Origin: Sphagnum compactum
Lineage: Eukaryota; Bryophyta; Sphagnopsida; Sphagnales
DNA length: 64,000 bases
Assembly (NCBI GenBank): GCA_965153455.1
Contig: OZ234494.1
Coordinates: 18,910,001-18,974,000, forward strand
Direction of reading: 5' to 3'
Shown: one piece after another, positions 39,301 through 62,700 of the stretch
How the letters are laid out: each line of letters opens with the position of its first letter
Position numbering within the stretch: position 1 is the stretch's first letter
The notes under the pieces: model-generated
Database searches by the model: none
Told to the model about the DNA's origin: nothing
The model's input: the letters and a program-made list of their open reading frames with translations, nothing else
Made by a program: the position numbers and the translations under genes

Positions 39301-40108
39301 ACTTCACTAAAATACACATCACCACATTGTGACAAAAACTCAACAACTAAATTTGGTCGAAAGTGAAAGTCGTTAGCTCAACTGGCGAAATGCTTTCAAA
39401 ACCAATTTACTTGGTTGATCAATGTCATTGACCTCCACAATTTGCCAAAATATCATGAAGACGATATAGATGTTATAGTAGTTGCTCACTACCATCTTTG
39501 TCATTGTTAAAGGTTGCTATACCTTTTATGTGATTTTAGTTGTGGTTCAAATGTGCTTTAGTTTTTATCTTCTTCAATTCATTATTTGGGGTCAGCTTCC
39601 TCTATTTCATGTTAGTTGAAGCATTGTTAGGATTTTCGAATGTCTCTAATCTTAATTACCGATCTTAAGAATCAAGTTTATTCAATTTAGCTTTGAATCA
39701 TAAGTATCATAATGCTATTGCCACTCACAAAAAATTCTATTTTTAATAGTACCATAAGGAAATTTCTGAAAGAATCTATATTATCGCATCCAAGTCATGA
39801 TTTCATGCTTGCAAATTTGAGCTAAAATCCTACGTGGTTGTTGTCAACAGGTGTTTGCAAAGACCAAACGACAATACACAATACCTAAACCATTTGTATT
39901 TCACAATGGACGACCTTCAAACAAACGAGCATCTGGGCATGTTGATCTTTGCACCGGTGATTTAACATCAAAAACTACCACTCCAAGTGAACCTTGCCCT
40001 TCTACTAGCCTAATCGTTATTGAACAACTCACATCCAATACCACACCCTCCACCGATGTTTCACTCCAAAACATAATCACCGATGGAACAATTCTTGGTA
40101 GTACATAG
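30323..40108 (+). CDS. F-x-P-x-I/V repeat protein, 19 exons, flagellar-type candidate
   Basis: Proposed exons: 30323-30461, 30597-30781, 30895-31227, 31432-31623, 31786-31966, 32222-32361, 32832-32912, 33124-33228, 33398-33496, 33700-33825, 34037-34138, 34259-34339, 34599-34745, 34912-35091, 35346-35441, 35558-35695, 35851-35916, 36076-36273 and 39851-40108. All phases agree, giving about 948 aa. Eight motifs recur about every 50 residues: CSFKPIV (449), CSFTPQI (498), YTFKPEI (545), CTFSPKI (598), FTFQPKI (648), FKFQPEI (704), CTFHPEV (769) and CTFKPIV (818). Linkers are basic helices rich in K, R, E and Q. Exons roughly equal repeats. I do not recognise a named family, but such motifs are common in large proteins of ciliates, trypanosomatids and flagellate algae. 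An axonemal or basal-body role in sperm is inference. The first two exons and the short acceptor at 30,597 are least certain. The last intron is 3.6 kb. Confidence 0.7.
36274..39850 (+). other. 3.6-kb last intron of the F-x-P-x-I gene
   Basis: It is bounded by AAA|GTCTTC and CAACAG|GTG. It contains two partial copies of the dispersed AT-rich repeat (37,690-37,960 and 38,030-38,170), a TA run at 38,072-38,099 and a G-rich tract near 38,250. No nested gene is supported. The other introns of this gene are about 110-850 bp, so insertions probably expanded this one. Confidence 0.5.
37690..37960. repeat. Dispersed AT-rich repeat, copy 2
   Basis: It shares CCTACCCACCTACATGGATAT, AAATTAACATGTGACTTTTC and CTATTGAAAACCATATG with the copies near 9.5 kb and 54.3 kb. 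A shorter relative follows at 38,030-38,170 with CCCACCTACATATAT and CAATTTAACATTTGCCTTTTC. Confidence 0.5.
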
Positions 40109-41372
40109 TTGCATCAACAAACTAGACGTATTGGAAGAAGAGACTTAAGGAGCTTTCCAACTGAAGAAGAGAATCTCCATCTTCAGGTTCGATGTCGAGT
40201 TTTATCAAATATAATGCCAAACTTCCCTCCATGTAAAAGTGATTGGATTTAATTGTTCTATTTTATTTCTTTCCACCATTTTCATGTATCCTTTTGTTCA
40301 TATCAGCAAAGATATTTCCAATTGTCATGAGGCATGATCACTCTTCTCCTACTGCATTCAACAGCCTTTCATCTCAACCCTAAAAATGCCTACATTTCAA
40401 AATTGCTTCAACCACTTTTTAGCAAGTTATTTTCATCAACAATGTCGCCTTTTTTGCTCCACCTTTTTCAGTGTATTTTCTTTAAACCAGCAAATGGGGC
40501 TTAGGCCCCCATGGAAGAAGATGACAAAGAACCAAAGGTGAAGTGAGCGAAATTGCCTTGATTAAAGCCATGATGCACAATCAAACATTTGAACATTTGA
40601 ACAGCAGCATAGGAAAATTTTCAAACATGAAAACACAGGCACAAATTGATTCTAGGGATACATCACTCTGGAAAAATGTTCCATTTAGTAGTTGGAAAAA
40701 CTGACCTTGCCTCTAGCCCCAGGAGACTGTACAATTTCATTTGCAAGAGAGCATCACACAATTGAAGAGGAAGCACCCACATGATTTAAAAAGAAACCAA
40801 GAGAATGCAAATGAAAAATCTATGGCTGGTACATTCTTTTGCAGAAAAAAAAAATTTGTTCTCAGGATGATTTTCTATACTAATACATGCATGCAAGAAA
40901 TGCACAAATATGCACCTCATACTATGAACGAATTTAAACAAGTTAACCTCGGACTTGCTCCTTGTCCCTGTTCTCCGGTATCATCATGCCAAGAATATGT
41001 CGGTAAACATGGTTACAGAATCCCATTAAGAATTCCTCATCCGACTATGCGTCAAATCCCAGAAAAATCCAAAAACCAAATCTCTAAATCCAGAACTGAA
41101 TTCCTCAAGATATAACAGTGAAGTCCAAGAGAGGCGGCCCTGAATTCTACACATATCCAGGGGTATGTTTCAAATTTACATTTGTTCGACCTATTCAGCT
41201 CCCCATGTTTGTGGGAACAGTCAATGAGCTGCTGTCTGTGACAACACAGCCCAGGATACACCATCCTTCCAAACTGCACAAATTCACAAAACAAAACATT
41301 GTAATTCTACTCCATTTCATTCAATACTGGAAGGAAAGCAGCCAAGGAACTTGGAGACTGTGAGCCAATGCT
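40109..41372. other. Intergenic region between convergent gene ends
   Basis: The F-x-P-x-I gene (+) and SMC5 (-) end toward each other here. The stretch probably holds both 3' UTRs. A short open piece at about 40,140-40,190 ending TCTTCAG|GTTCG could be an alternative terminal exon of the plus-strand gene, but nothing confirms it. No other gene is seen. Confidence 0.45.
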
Positions 41373-52996
<11,624 letters not shown>

Positions 52997-53700
52997 TGCT
53001 TCTCTCAATACACGAGAAGTACACAGAGAAGCGATCCCCGAAATCGCATGTTCTCAAGAAACGGAAAAGCATCTGGACGAGAAAACCATGGCGCCTTGTC
53101 CTCCCGAAAGCGAGTGAGGAAAGTAGGCGCTAAACACAAGCCAACACGCGTGAAAGAAATGAGACAACAGCAATAAACAAAAACATGCACACGGAACATT
53201 CAAATTGGCTATTACCCTAGAAGGAAAATCCAAGGAAATCAAGGCCCGAAAAAATGGAGAAGAGGACGACAAATGGGACCGCAAGCGCTGATTACTCCCT
53301 GAAAACACACCTTCCTGCAGAGAACAGTAAACGAAACAAAAAATGGCTAGAAAGAAAGAGAATCGAAAATAGAAACCGTGGCTTACCTGCGCGCCGTGAG
53401 AGACAGAGAGCTCACGTAGAAAGTAGCGAAGAAAAGAGGCAGCGATCAGAACCGATGGCACCAAATCTCACGTGAAATGCTCTTCAGGGCGCATGAGAAT
53501 GGAAGAAGACGTACGACCGCGGACCAAACCGCGCGGTTTGGAGATGACAAAGAAGACGTAGTCACTAAGTTAGTAATGGATATGACCTTATTAACCGCGC
53601 GGTCGGTGTGTCGGTTCATTTAGGGTTTTAACTTTCTGCTGTAGTTGGATTTGGCGGGAAATGGATGTGCTACAACGGATCAGATCTATACCGTCCAAAT
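52997..53700 (-). promoter_or_regulatory. SMC5 upstream region with CGCG palindromes, telo-box and E2F-type site
   Basis: CCAAACCGCGCGGTTTGG at 53524-53541 is a perfect 18-bp palindrome. A second ACCGCGCGGT palindrome sits at 53594-53603. TAGGGTTT (telo-box, reverse of AAACCCTA) is at 53621-53628, and TTGGCGGGAAA at 53651-53661 is, on the minus strand, an E2F-type site TTTCCCGC. E2F sites and telo-boxes are common at plant S-phase genes, and CGCG cores are bound by CAMTA factors. The sites lie about 530-665 bp before the SMC5 ATG. The transcription start is not known, so their promoter role is inferred. Confidence 0.55.
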
Positions 53701-54239
53701 TTTGGTCCTACTTCCTAATTCCCATTTAATCCCTTTTTTGGATTTAAAAAAGTTTAAAATAGACGAAACCATCTCAGTTTTTTTTTGGCTTGATTTTTGT
53801 TTTTACACAATTTATTTCACTCATTTGATGTATCTACTATTGAATTTGCCCTGAGCATTTACAAAATTATCCTCATCTATTAATTTCATAAATAAGAAAA
53901 TAAATAATAATAATACTGGCTTACATATGAGAATCATGAAATAAATAGATAATTAATCCAGACCCAATTAGTGAGTTTTTTTTTTTCCCTGGGATATTTT
54001 TTGGGTCCAAAATTTTTTGTGAACATTTGGGAAATTTTGTTTTTTTCTAGTGTCAATTCAAACTAATACTGCTATTTTTTGAAGAAAAAATCGCCAAAAT
54101 ATTTTATATGACAATATGGAAAAATAGAAACCAAGACCCAACCAAATTGATGTCATCAAATTAATTCATTTTCCAATTCTAGTGATGAAATTTTTTTAAA
54201 ATTTGGTATATGAATTTTTTTGTATAACCTTTTTGTGTG

Positions 54240-54390
54240 GTCATTCCTCCACAATTGATTCTGCATAATTCAAATTAAATTTGATATTCACATAAATAAT
54301 AATTAACTATTGAAAACCATATGAAAACATAAGAAGTTGATCATCATTGGTAGTGTGTAGCACCTCAAAGCCCAAGTAAGAAGACTACAA
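54240..54390. repeat. Dispersed AT-rich repeat, copy 4
   Basis: It shares CAAATTAAATTTGATATTCACATAAATA-type sequence, CTATTGAAAACCATATG, GAAAACATAAG and GATCATCATTGGTAG with copies near 9.7 kb and 37.8 kb. Confidence 0.5.
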
Positions 54391-54575
54391 GTATTGTAAA
54401 TTGATCAACAAATAAAAAATCATTTTCAAAACCATCAAGTTTAATTCAAATTTGTTTTTGGAATCCTAATTTTTAAATATATTTTGTGAATTGTAAACAT
54501 GTTTGATGAGTTTTTTTGTTTTTTCTTCCATCAACATCACAAATTTATTAGGCTTCATAAGTTGATATAAATTTT

Positions 54576-54721
54576 GAAAATTTTTAAATTCACACCCTTT
54601 TTGGTTAAATTCACACCCTGAATGAAAGCATTCAATGAAAGCATTTCACAGTGTGGGGTCTGTGGTCAATCAAGGCACAACTCGAGAACTTGCCAAAAAA
54701 AGGTGTGAATTTAAAATTTTC
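54576..54721. mobile_element. Small foldback element, 146 bp
   Basis: The left end 54576-54604 and right end 54693-54721 are near-perfect inverted repeats of 29 bp, with AAATTCACACC in the left arm and GGTGTGAATTT in the right. The spacer is about 90 bp and non-coding. No clear target-site duplication was found because both flanks are AT-rich. Confidence 0.65.
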
Positions 54722-55857
54722 CTAAATTTTTACAAAATTCAATTTTCATAAGTTCATATGAAAATCGCACAAATTTTGTGTTATAGTTAATATGTATGAT
54801 ATTTGTACATATTTTTTATTTTAAATATTCAAACAAATGAAACAAAATGTTTTTGAATGATATATGTGAGTATTCATGTTTAATACACAAATTTTACATA
54901 ATTTTAATCAAAATTACATCACGATAATAGCACAAATAAAAAAAAACACATTATTTACATATGATTTTTTTCATGGTTTTTTTACATTTTTGAAACTTAT
55001 GAATGTTACACGAACATATTGTTTTACAATTTTTTGCATATATTTTACTGAAATTTCATGATATTGTAAGTGTATGATATAACATTAATTATTATCTACA
55101 AACATCATTCATATTAACCATAGCATAGAATTCGTATGATTTTTATACGAACTTATAAAAATCGAATTTCCTACAAAATTTGTACGAACATATAAAACTT
55201 AATAAGTTTGTGATGTAGTCCAAAAAGAAGTTCAAATTCAAAAAATAATGAAATAACTAAAAGCCACACATTTGTTGAGGTTGTAAAAGAGGAAAATTTA
55301 AATTTTTGCAACAAATAGGATCATAAAATTCAAGCATGTGAATTTAGCATTTGTACTTGAACATCCCCACAATGAAATATAAGGCTAGACCTTGTTCTAT
55401 CATCTCTCAAAGTCCAGGCTTTGAGAGCAATTTGGTGTCGTATTCCAAGATTAGGATCGATTCCTTCATTTTTTAATGTTGGAGTTATCCTCTTACAAAT
55501 GAACATTTCCATTCTAGTACTCCACATCAATTAGTTAAGTACCCCTAGCCTTTCAATTGAATAAGCTTTAGTTTTCAAATTGCTTGTGTTTGTTGTTGAC
55601 ATTTTCAATTACATCCTCAACTTAAGATTCGTAATACTCGAACGTTTGACCCAAATATTTCAATCTATATCAAATCATCAAGGCTTTATGAATGAATTTA
55701 ATATTGTTCCATTCTGGACATTCTTCCTTCAAGGAAAAAGGAAGGATGTATTCATGATGAAACTGTTTCCAATACCATGAAAGCTTAAAAGGATAGACAA
55801 AGAACCAAAAATAGAGAGATTGTAATAATCCTTTATTATCATTAAAATGTTTCTTGA

Positions 55858-56192
55858 GGGCGACTTTAGACAAGGGTCCAAGGTCCATGGACCAATGAAT
55901 TCAAGCAATCTTATTGGTCAAAACCTTTAAATTGGTCCCAAAGCCTTTTAGATGAGGGTCCAAGACCAAAAAGTGGCAAGTTGAGGCTAAAACCTACATG
56001 GCACCTGTTTTGGAGGGAAAATCAATTGGTTCAGACCAAAAAACAGTGCTAAAAGGAAAGCTCCTGATTTGGAGAACCAAGAATCAGGCTAGGGACCAAG
56101 GTACAGTCCAATTCAAGGATTCAATTTGCTTCAAATCAGTCCAAATTGGTTCCTAGGAAATTGGGACCCTGGACCCTCGTCTAAAGTGGGCC
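55858..56192. mobile_element. MITE with about 29-bp terminal inverted repeats
   Basis: The left end GGGCGACTTTAGACAAGGGT and the reverse complement of the right end GGCCCACTTTAGACGAGGGT match closely, and the match continues through GGTCC. The element is about 335 bp, non-coding, and rich in internal GGGTCCAAG and GGACCAA motifs. The flanks TGA and TAA suggest a decayed 3-bp target site. The superfamily is uncertain. Confidence 0.7.
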
Positions 56193-58611
56193 TAAGTCTT
56201 TGAACTGTAAGGCAGACCAGCAGCCTTAAGTCCAATTGTCATGACCCTACAAAATAAACCAATAGATCACTACATTACAAAATGGATCTCTTGATTGTAA
56301 GGTAGCCTATCACAACCTAGCAAATATGACTGTTATATTGAAGTGTTATTATGTTCATGCAATCAATTTGACTCTATAATGGTTTCTGTAGAAAGCGATC
56401 CACTCGAATCTAATGCGGATCAAAAGTCAATTTGAATGCACAAAAGCTGATGCAACTTCAAAAATGCCAATGATGAACAAAGAAAGCAGATCACAGATTT
56501 TTAGCAAAAAGTGTTCGCCTGGCCATGGAATTTACAAAAAAACTTCCAGAATTTTTGTTGATTAGAACTACATCAAGGTACAATCAATGGACCTCTTTCC
56601 AAATTGTTCTTAATGCATTCATATCCTTTTTATGTTGCCATCTAATGTTGATGATTTTTCTTACCAAATCTCACGTGGTTCAAATAGCACAAGATGAAAG
56701 TTATCGCTCAACGTCTAATCCTTGGATTTCAAGCAACTAGCTCCATCTATCCAAAATATCCAGTGATCAGAGATGAAATATTGCATGCCTTTGAGATGGA
56801 TTTGAAAGACACAAATGCCAAGGAGCTTCTGCAGAAGCACTGGGGCAGCCAATGTGATACCAAATCAGCTATTCTCTACAAGTGCATAGTGGAGAATATA
56901 GTTCTCATCTAGCTAGTCTCAACTCCTCCATTTACATCTAGTACCTCATTGAATGTTCTTGCTGCAAGGGAGAAAAAATAAAACAAAAAAAAAACCCGAC
57001 ATTATTAGTTTGTACTTGGAAAAATTGAATCTCAGAGTCTATCTTCTTTTGCTTGAAAGTAGCCAGCCACATGTGCACAATTAGAATGTAGAGGTGTTGT
57101 TCACACCAAATCTGAATAGATGAATCATTCTTAGTGCCTGTTCGAATTTAGGCATAGGAGCAATCAGCCCTAGGGTGGAGGAATGATCTTCACTTGACAA
57201 CCCTTGCCCTTGAGGAGTTGTTTATGATGTCCGATTGTCAAGGAGGTTGCAAGTCATTGGGCTGGAGCTCTGTTGTCAACCACAATGCTGAGTGCTTGGC
57301 AGGAGAGGTGACTTTTCAGACGTCAGAAAAAAAAACAGTGAAACATCTTCAAAAGGAAACACTCGTAGGTAATATTGTTTCATCAGTCTCTCCCTTGAAT
57401 AGGTAATTGGTAGGTAATTGGATCTAGAAGTTGCTCTTGAGATTTTCTTGGTAGATCACATTCTTAATTGTTTCTAGGATTCAGGAACTGTTGATGGCGT
57501 GAAGGAACCAACAGCCACCAATTCAGCATTTCAACACTCCTCAGATCCGCCAGGGTAGATAGAGATTGTGGCAGAGTTGGTTGGGAAGAGTGGGATCCAT
57601 GTTTGATTCTAATACTTGAGGGGGACAGAGGAAGGGCTGTAATAGTTTGGTATATCACTCTAGGAAAAAAATATTTAGGTTTCAAGATTTGGGAGCAAGC
57701 CAAAAGTGTGAAATTGGAGTTAGCCACACAAATTGTAGGTTTTGGAAGCCATCAAGTCCTGACATTTCTATCAAAATTGTTGATTGAATCAGAAGGATAT
57801 TGAGCAAGTAGCTAAAGATGATGCAATTGTGTTGGGTGATAGGCGTTCCATCGTCTCTACTTGTACTTGGGCAAATATGTGTGGGGACTGTAAGTGGAAG
57901 TGTTGAAGATCAGTGTTCAGAAAGGTGTTCAATGAATGTTGAATACACCTATTGCATTTAGGTAGCTCAGATGGTCTACTGATCATAGTAGCAGGGATTG
58001 AATAACGTTCTTTGACAGGGGAAATTATCAGTTGATTAGTCTTTGCGCAGGCATTGCTCAATTGCCCATGGAAGAGAGTTCAAAAAATGAATGGTTCACC
58101 ATTCCAAAGTGCATGGCAATGAAGTGTTTAAACAATGACCTACTAATGCAGTTAGCTGCTCTGTTGCAATTGACTGGGCATGAACAGGGGATGTTGTTTT
58201 GAAAGATCTACAATTCAAGGATACTAGGAGGAAAAATGGACCCACTCCATCTTACAGAAGTCTATATCTGGTGAAGTGATGGATGCTCAAGGGATTGATT
58301 ATGCACGCGAAGTTTGGTCAGGTTTTCTTGCAAATGGATATTCATAGTAAGTCATGTGCGGTATTCAGGATTCCACATTTCTACATGATTCCTTGGTCAC
58401 ATTTGGGCTTTGGATGTTGTCATAACCTTCCTACAAATGGAATTCCAAGATAGGATGATGGAGAGATGGATTTTAAGGCGGTGTTATCACCCATCATTAC
58501 AACATAGAACTCCATGCTCTTTCCAAGGTCAAGTGGATGGTTTGCTCCAGTCATTGTTTAGCATGATTGCTGCCAACTAATATGAACTAATATCATCAAT
58601 TTGTGCAATAG

Positions 58612-60062
58612 GTCTACCATCAGAGGCTGCCCTTAACAAATGTGATGGGGCTGAAAAGCCGCAAGAAAGAGGTTCTGCTTTTGAGAATGATTTTTCAAAG
58701 GATGGTGCCAATGAAACAGGTGAATCATCAAATCAAAAAACTCAAATTGGAAATGGCATCGAAGTGGGAGTTGGGGATTCAACTAGTGCTTCAAGAAGTG
58801 ATCAGATGGAGAAGCTCATCCATCACGAAACATCTCCTGTGATAACAACTTGCAACTCAAAGCTGCTGCCATCCGAGGTAAAGCTCACATGTTATGTTGT
58901 TTCTTATTTCAGGCAGCCATAACATCAGAACTCATAAAATGATGCATAATATACCTTGTCTGCAGATCCAGCCTGCAGATGGACCCAAAGCGGGAGTGCT
59001 TTTGCCTCTGAGCATTGAAGGAGTGCACTTGCTCAGTTCAGCACAAGCCATATGTCAAAGTCCAACAACGGTAAAGTATCCTGCAGGGAATGAAGAAGCT
59101 AGTAATGTTATTGAGAGTACCTTACAGATCTTTGATCAACATGTTAATGTGGCAAACCTAGCAAGGGCTCTGAAGTACGCAATTGGATGGAACCACTTGG
59201 CAATGATGAGAATCAACTGTCGTTATAAGAGCGTATTGTGTCTAAACTAAACTTCAATTTTTAAATGCAGGACAATGACCTGCAACCAGAATATTCACAT
59301 CCTTAGTCTTCAATGGAGTCTGCTAAAATTGCAGCAAAATTGGAAGTCATTAGGAGTGTACATGTCCACGGCTCTAACATGGAACAAACAATTACGCAAG
59401 CTGAGATGAGACCACTCAGGGACTACAACTTAGCACAACATCCTATGCCAAGGTCTCCTTCAATTGCTAGTGTTGAGGGGGTGGAAGCAATCTCACAAAC
59501 AATCAATGACCTGAGTTCGTCTGACACTATCAGGTTATCTCTATTGGGGTTAAACAAGTGTTGTTATTACTTGCATCCTTGCCTTTATCTGTCTTTTGCT
59601 TTTGGTCAGTTTCTTGCCCTATAATGAAGATGATAAAATGAAAGGAGAGCCTTATGTGCAGTCTCTTCTTTGATTCCATGGAGTGAAGGTGGCAGGGTTG
59701 ACACTTGAAGCAGTCGGAATGCGAGTGATAGTGATGTTTCCTCAAGTAGCACTAAACCTAGCAGCTTATTTCAGACACCAACATAGTGGTGGCAATTGAC
59801 CACAAATGTTCCCAGCAATCCAGTAACAATCAAAGAATCAGAAGATACTAAAGAAATCTTGAAAAAGAAGGCTAGCAAAGTACCCATTCCTGAAAGCACA
59901 AAATTGGCAAGTGAGAATGTTGCAATAGATGTGCTAGAGTCTGGAAACGACACAAGCTTTGAAAGCAATGACCTTGAAGAGGCTTTGGCAGCTAAGCAAA
60001 TGGTGAGCAATCTTTGGAAGACTACAAAGATGCATAATGACACCTTGCAAGCTCTTGGTTAA
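58612..60062 (+). pseudogene. Left part of an unrecognised, broken gene
   Basis: Exon-like blocks: 58612-58877 (ends LLPSE|GTAAAG), 58966 to about 59,216 (acceptor TCTGCAG; IQPADGPKAGVLLPLSIEG and on), 59271-59532 (acceptor AAATGCAG, donor AG|GTTATC) and about 59,780-60,062. Composition is that of a soluble, Ser/Glu-rich protein. I do not recognise the family. The third block has an in-frame TAG at 59304-59306, with open, same-style sequence on both sides (DNDLQPEYSHP, stop, SSMESAKIAAKLE). The second block appears to change frame near its end. Together these suggest a decayed gene, or a model in which the blocks are spliced differently. Its continuation may lie beyond the retroelement at 62.87-64 kb. 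Confidence 0.4.
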
Positions 60063-60300
60063 TCCATGTTGGTCCACATTCAGGTGTGAGTAAAATATAT
60101 TGGATCAAAACAATTTAGTTTTCTGTTGAGAAGGGTGGGCCACTTGTGTTATACAATGATATTTAACCCTTGGGAGTTGGACCCTATACCCATGAAAATC
60201 ACATTCCATTTTCCAGAGTCTGAGTTGTTGCTCAAATGTGAACATGAAAAATTTTAGATGTGTTTATCCACACAAAGTTTTAATGTGGAACCTCTATTCT

Positions 60301-62700
60301 TCATTTGAAACCAACTTGTCCATTTCCTTGGGGATAATAAACAGTAGAACTGGTATGTCTAAGAATGAAATGGTTAATAAGGTATCTAATCGCATCATTG
60401 ATGAAATGGGTATCTTGATAAGTCACAATGGTTAATGGACATCCAAACCTTGTAAAAAGGTGTTCATATAGAAACTTGGTGATTACTGCAATAGTGTTGG
60501 TGCGAAATGCTTGGGCTTCCACCCACTTTGTTGCATTTTAGTGGCTACCAAAATGTATGGCTTATGTGATAATCTGCTTGCAGGTTTAACAAGTCCAGTA
60601 AAATCCAATCCCCATTTTTGCAATGGTTCTTCAAGTAATGTGGTAACCAATTTGGTCAAATTTTGGGTCAATAGGTTACTTGTTCTTTGACATTGGTCAC
60701 ATGTTCGAAAATATTCATAAACATCTCATTCACCTCAGCCAACAATAACCAACATCCAAGATCTTTTGCACAATCATACCTGAAGAGAAATGCCTTCCTA
60801 CAACTCCTCCATGTAATTCTTGCAAAACTATGGGTACCTGTTCTGGTTGCAATACTCGACGAAACTTGTTATCTTGTCCAAATTTGTACAGTTTTCCTTC
60901 TTGAAGCACAAATGGTTTAGCTCTTTGGGCTAAATATTGTCTTTGGGATGTTGTAAATCTTTCTGGCATCACTCCCTCTAATAAATATTCATACACACTT
61001 TGTAACCACTCAAGTTGTAAAGTAAACAAGTGAGCATTACAAGTTTGATCAAGTACTCCACTAAGTTCAGTGTGATTAGGCAATCTACTCAATGCATCTG
61101 TCATTAAATGGGATCTACCAAGTTTGTGAACAATTTTGAAATCGTATTCCAGAAATAATAAAAGTCATCTAGCTAACATGTTAGAAACCTATGGCTTGTT
61201 AACTAAATATACTAAAGCCGTGTGATTCACAAAATATGTAAACATGTTGCCTAACACATAATGCCTAAATTTGTGTAAAGCATAAACCATAGCTAGAAAC
61301 TCTCTTTCTGTAGTAGTATAGTTTCTTTCAACATAATTAAATAGTCTTGATGAATACATAACATGATGATCTATTTTACATCTTGGGTTTTGGGCCAATT
61401 TTACCCTATTACTAGTTGAGATGCATTAGTATGAACATGAAATTCTAGTTTCTAGTTAGGATTGATAAGTACAACAGCTTGAATGTACTAGTTTTTTACA
61501 TCTTCCTAAGCAGTTTGACATTTAACGGTCCACTCAAACATTTCAGCTCTTCTGAATAACTTGGTGATTGGTGCCATAATAGAGGTGAAAATTTTGATGA
61601 AGCATTTGTAAAATTGGGTCATTCCGTTGAAGACTTGAATCTCCTAAGGTGTTTTGGGCACTAGCATTTTGACTAAAGTTTTTATCTTCTTAGGATGAGG
61701 TGTCTTCCCTTCTTTGGAGACTATGGATCTTAAAATAGCTCTAGAGCATACCATAAATGCACATTTTTTTGGATTCAAATTAATGTCATATTCTTTGCAT
61801 TTAAAAAAACACTTTTTGAATTTTTTCAAATGAGTGGACATGTCACTAAAAATAATAAAATCATCTAAAAAGATCTTCATGAACACATCAATGTATTCAT
61901 GGAAAGTTTTGGTGACTACCCTTTGATAGGTAGATGGTCCATTTTTTACTCCAACAAGCATTACAACCCATACAAAAGCCCCCTCATCATTAACAAAGGT
62001 GATTTTGTATTGGTCTTCCAATGTTATGGAAATTTGATGGTATTTAGAAAAAACCATCTAACAATGTATAAACCTCATGTCCAACTACAATGTTAATAAC
62101 TTCATCAATAAAAGGTAACAGGTATGGGTCTTTCTTTGTAGTTGCATTAGGCTTTCTAAAGTCCACACAAATTTTGAGTTTCCCATTTTTCTTGGGCACT
62201 ACAACTATAGGTGATAGCCAAGTAGCCTCTTCAACAAGTTTAATAAAACCTGCAGCAAGCAATTTGTTAATATCCTTTTTGATAATGGTTACATAATTAG
62301 GATTTAACTAGTACCTTCCTCGACAAGCAGGTGGTATTGATGTGTCCAACTCCATCCGATGTTGAGCCACATCAGGTGGTATCCCCTTGAAATCTTTGTA
62401 AATCTAGGCAAAGATGTCCTTGAATTCCTTTAGCAATTCAATCAGTTGATAACTGACAACAGGTTCCAGATTTACACTGATTTTAACCTATTGCAAGTTT
62501 TCTTCAAAACCCAAATTCATCTTAGTCAATTGTTCTTTTTTAATCCATCTCGCAATGCAAAGGTTTTGAACTCTAATTCGAGCAATTGTTTTGTCAATCT
62601 CCATTTCTCCTACTTCAAGTTGGAAAAACATCTCTGGTAAATGTTGTAGGAAAGTATCAAGGAGTATACCTATCTTAACAAGTCGTACAAGTATGGTTTT
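60301..62700 (-). mobile_element. Decayed Ty3/Gypsy retrotransposon remnant
   Basis: Read on the minus strand, the order is reverse transcriptase (62262-61644), RNase H (61398-61189), integrase N-terminal region (61104-60730) and integrase core (60671-60301). This order is Ty3/Gypsy. RT shows the VPKKNGKLKICVDFRKPNA and FLDDFIIFSD motifs, the latter being the catalytic box. RNase H shows YTTTEREFLAMVYALHKFRHYV. Frames are broken several times. In the integrase core the second catalytic Asp of the usual TDQGTHF box is Tyr (TYQDTHF), so it cannot be active. Gag, protease and both LTRs were not found, so it is a truncated fragment. Confidence 0.85.

Larger units (their letters stand above)
53700..58611. 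other. AT-rich intergenic region with inverted-repeat elements
   Basis: It contains a dispersed repeat copy (54,240-54,390) and the elements at 54,576-54,721 and 55,858-56,192. A frame at about 56,700-56,912 reads IAQRLILGFQATSSIYPKYP and on to a stop after VENIVLI, and looks gene-like in composition. I do not recognise it, and it may be a remnant exon of the broken gene downstream. Nothing else is supported. Confidence 0.4.

Noticed and set aside
39370-39440. tRNA-like stretch with TTAGCTCAACTGGCGAAATG
   Set aside because: The D-arm resemblance is good, but there is no matching acceptor stem and no T-loop at the expected distance.
53054-53464. 136-residue - strand frame upstream of SMC5
   Set aside because: It is out of frame with the SMC5 start at 52996, shows no homology and overlaps the expected promoter and 5' UTR.
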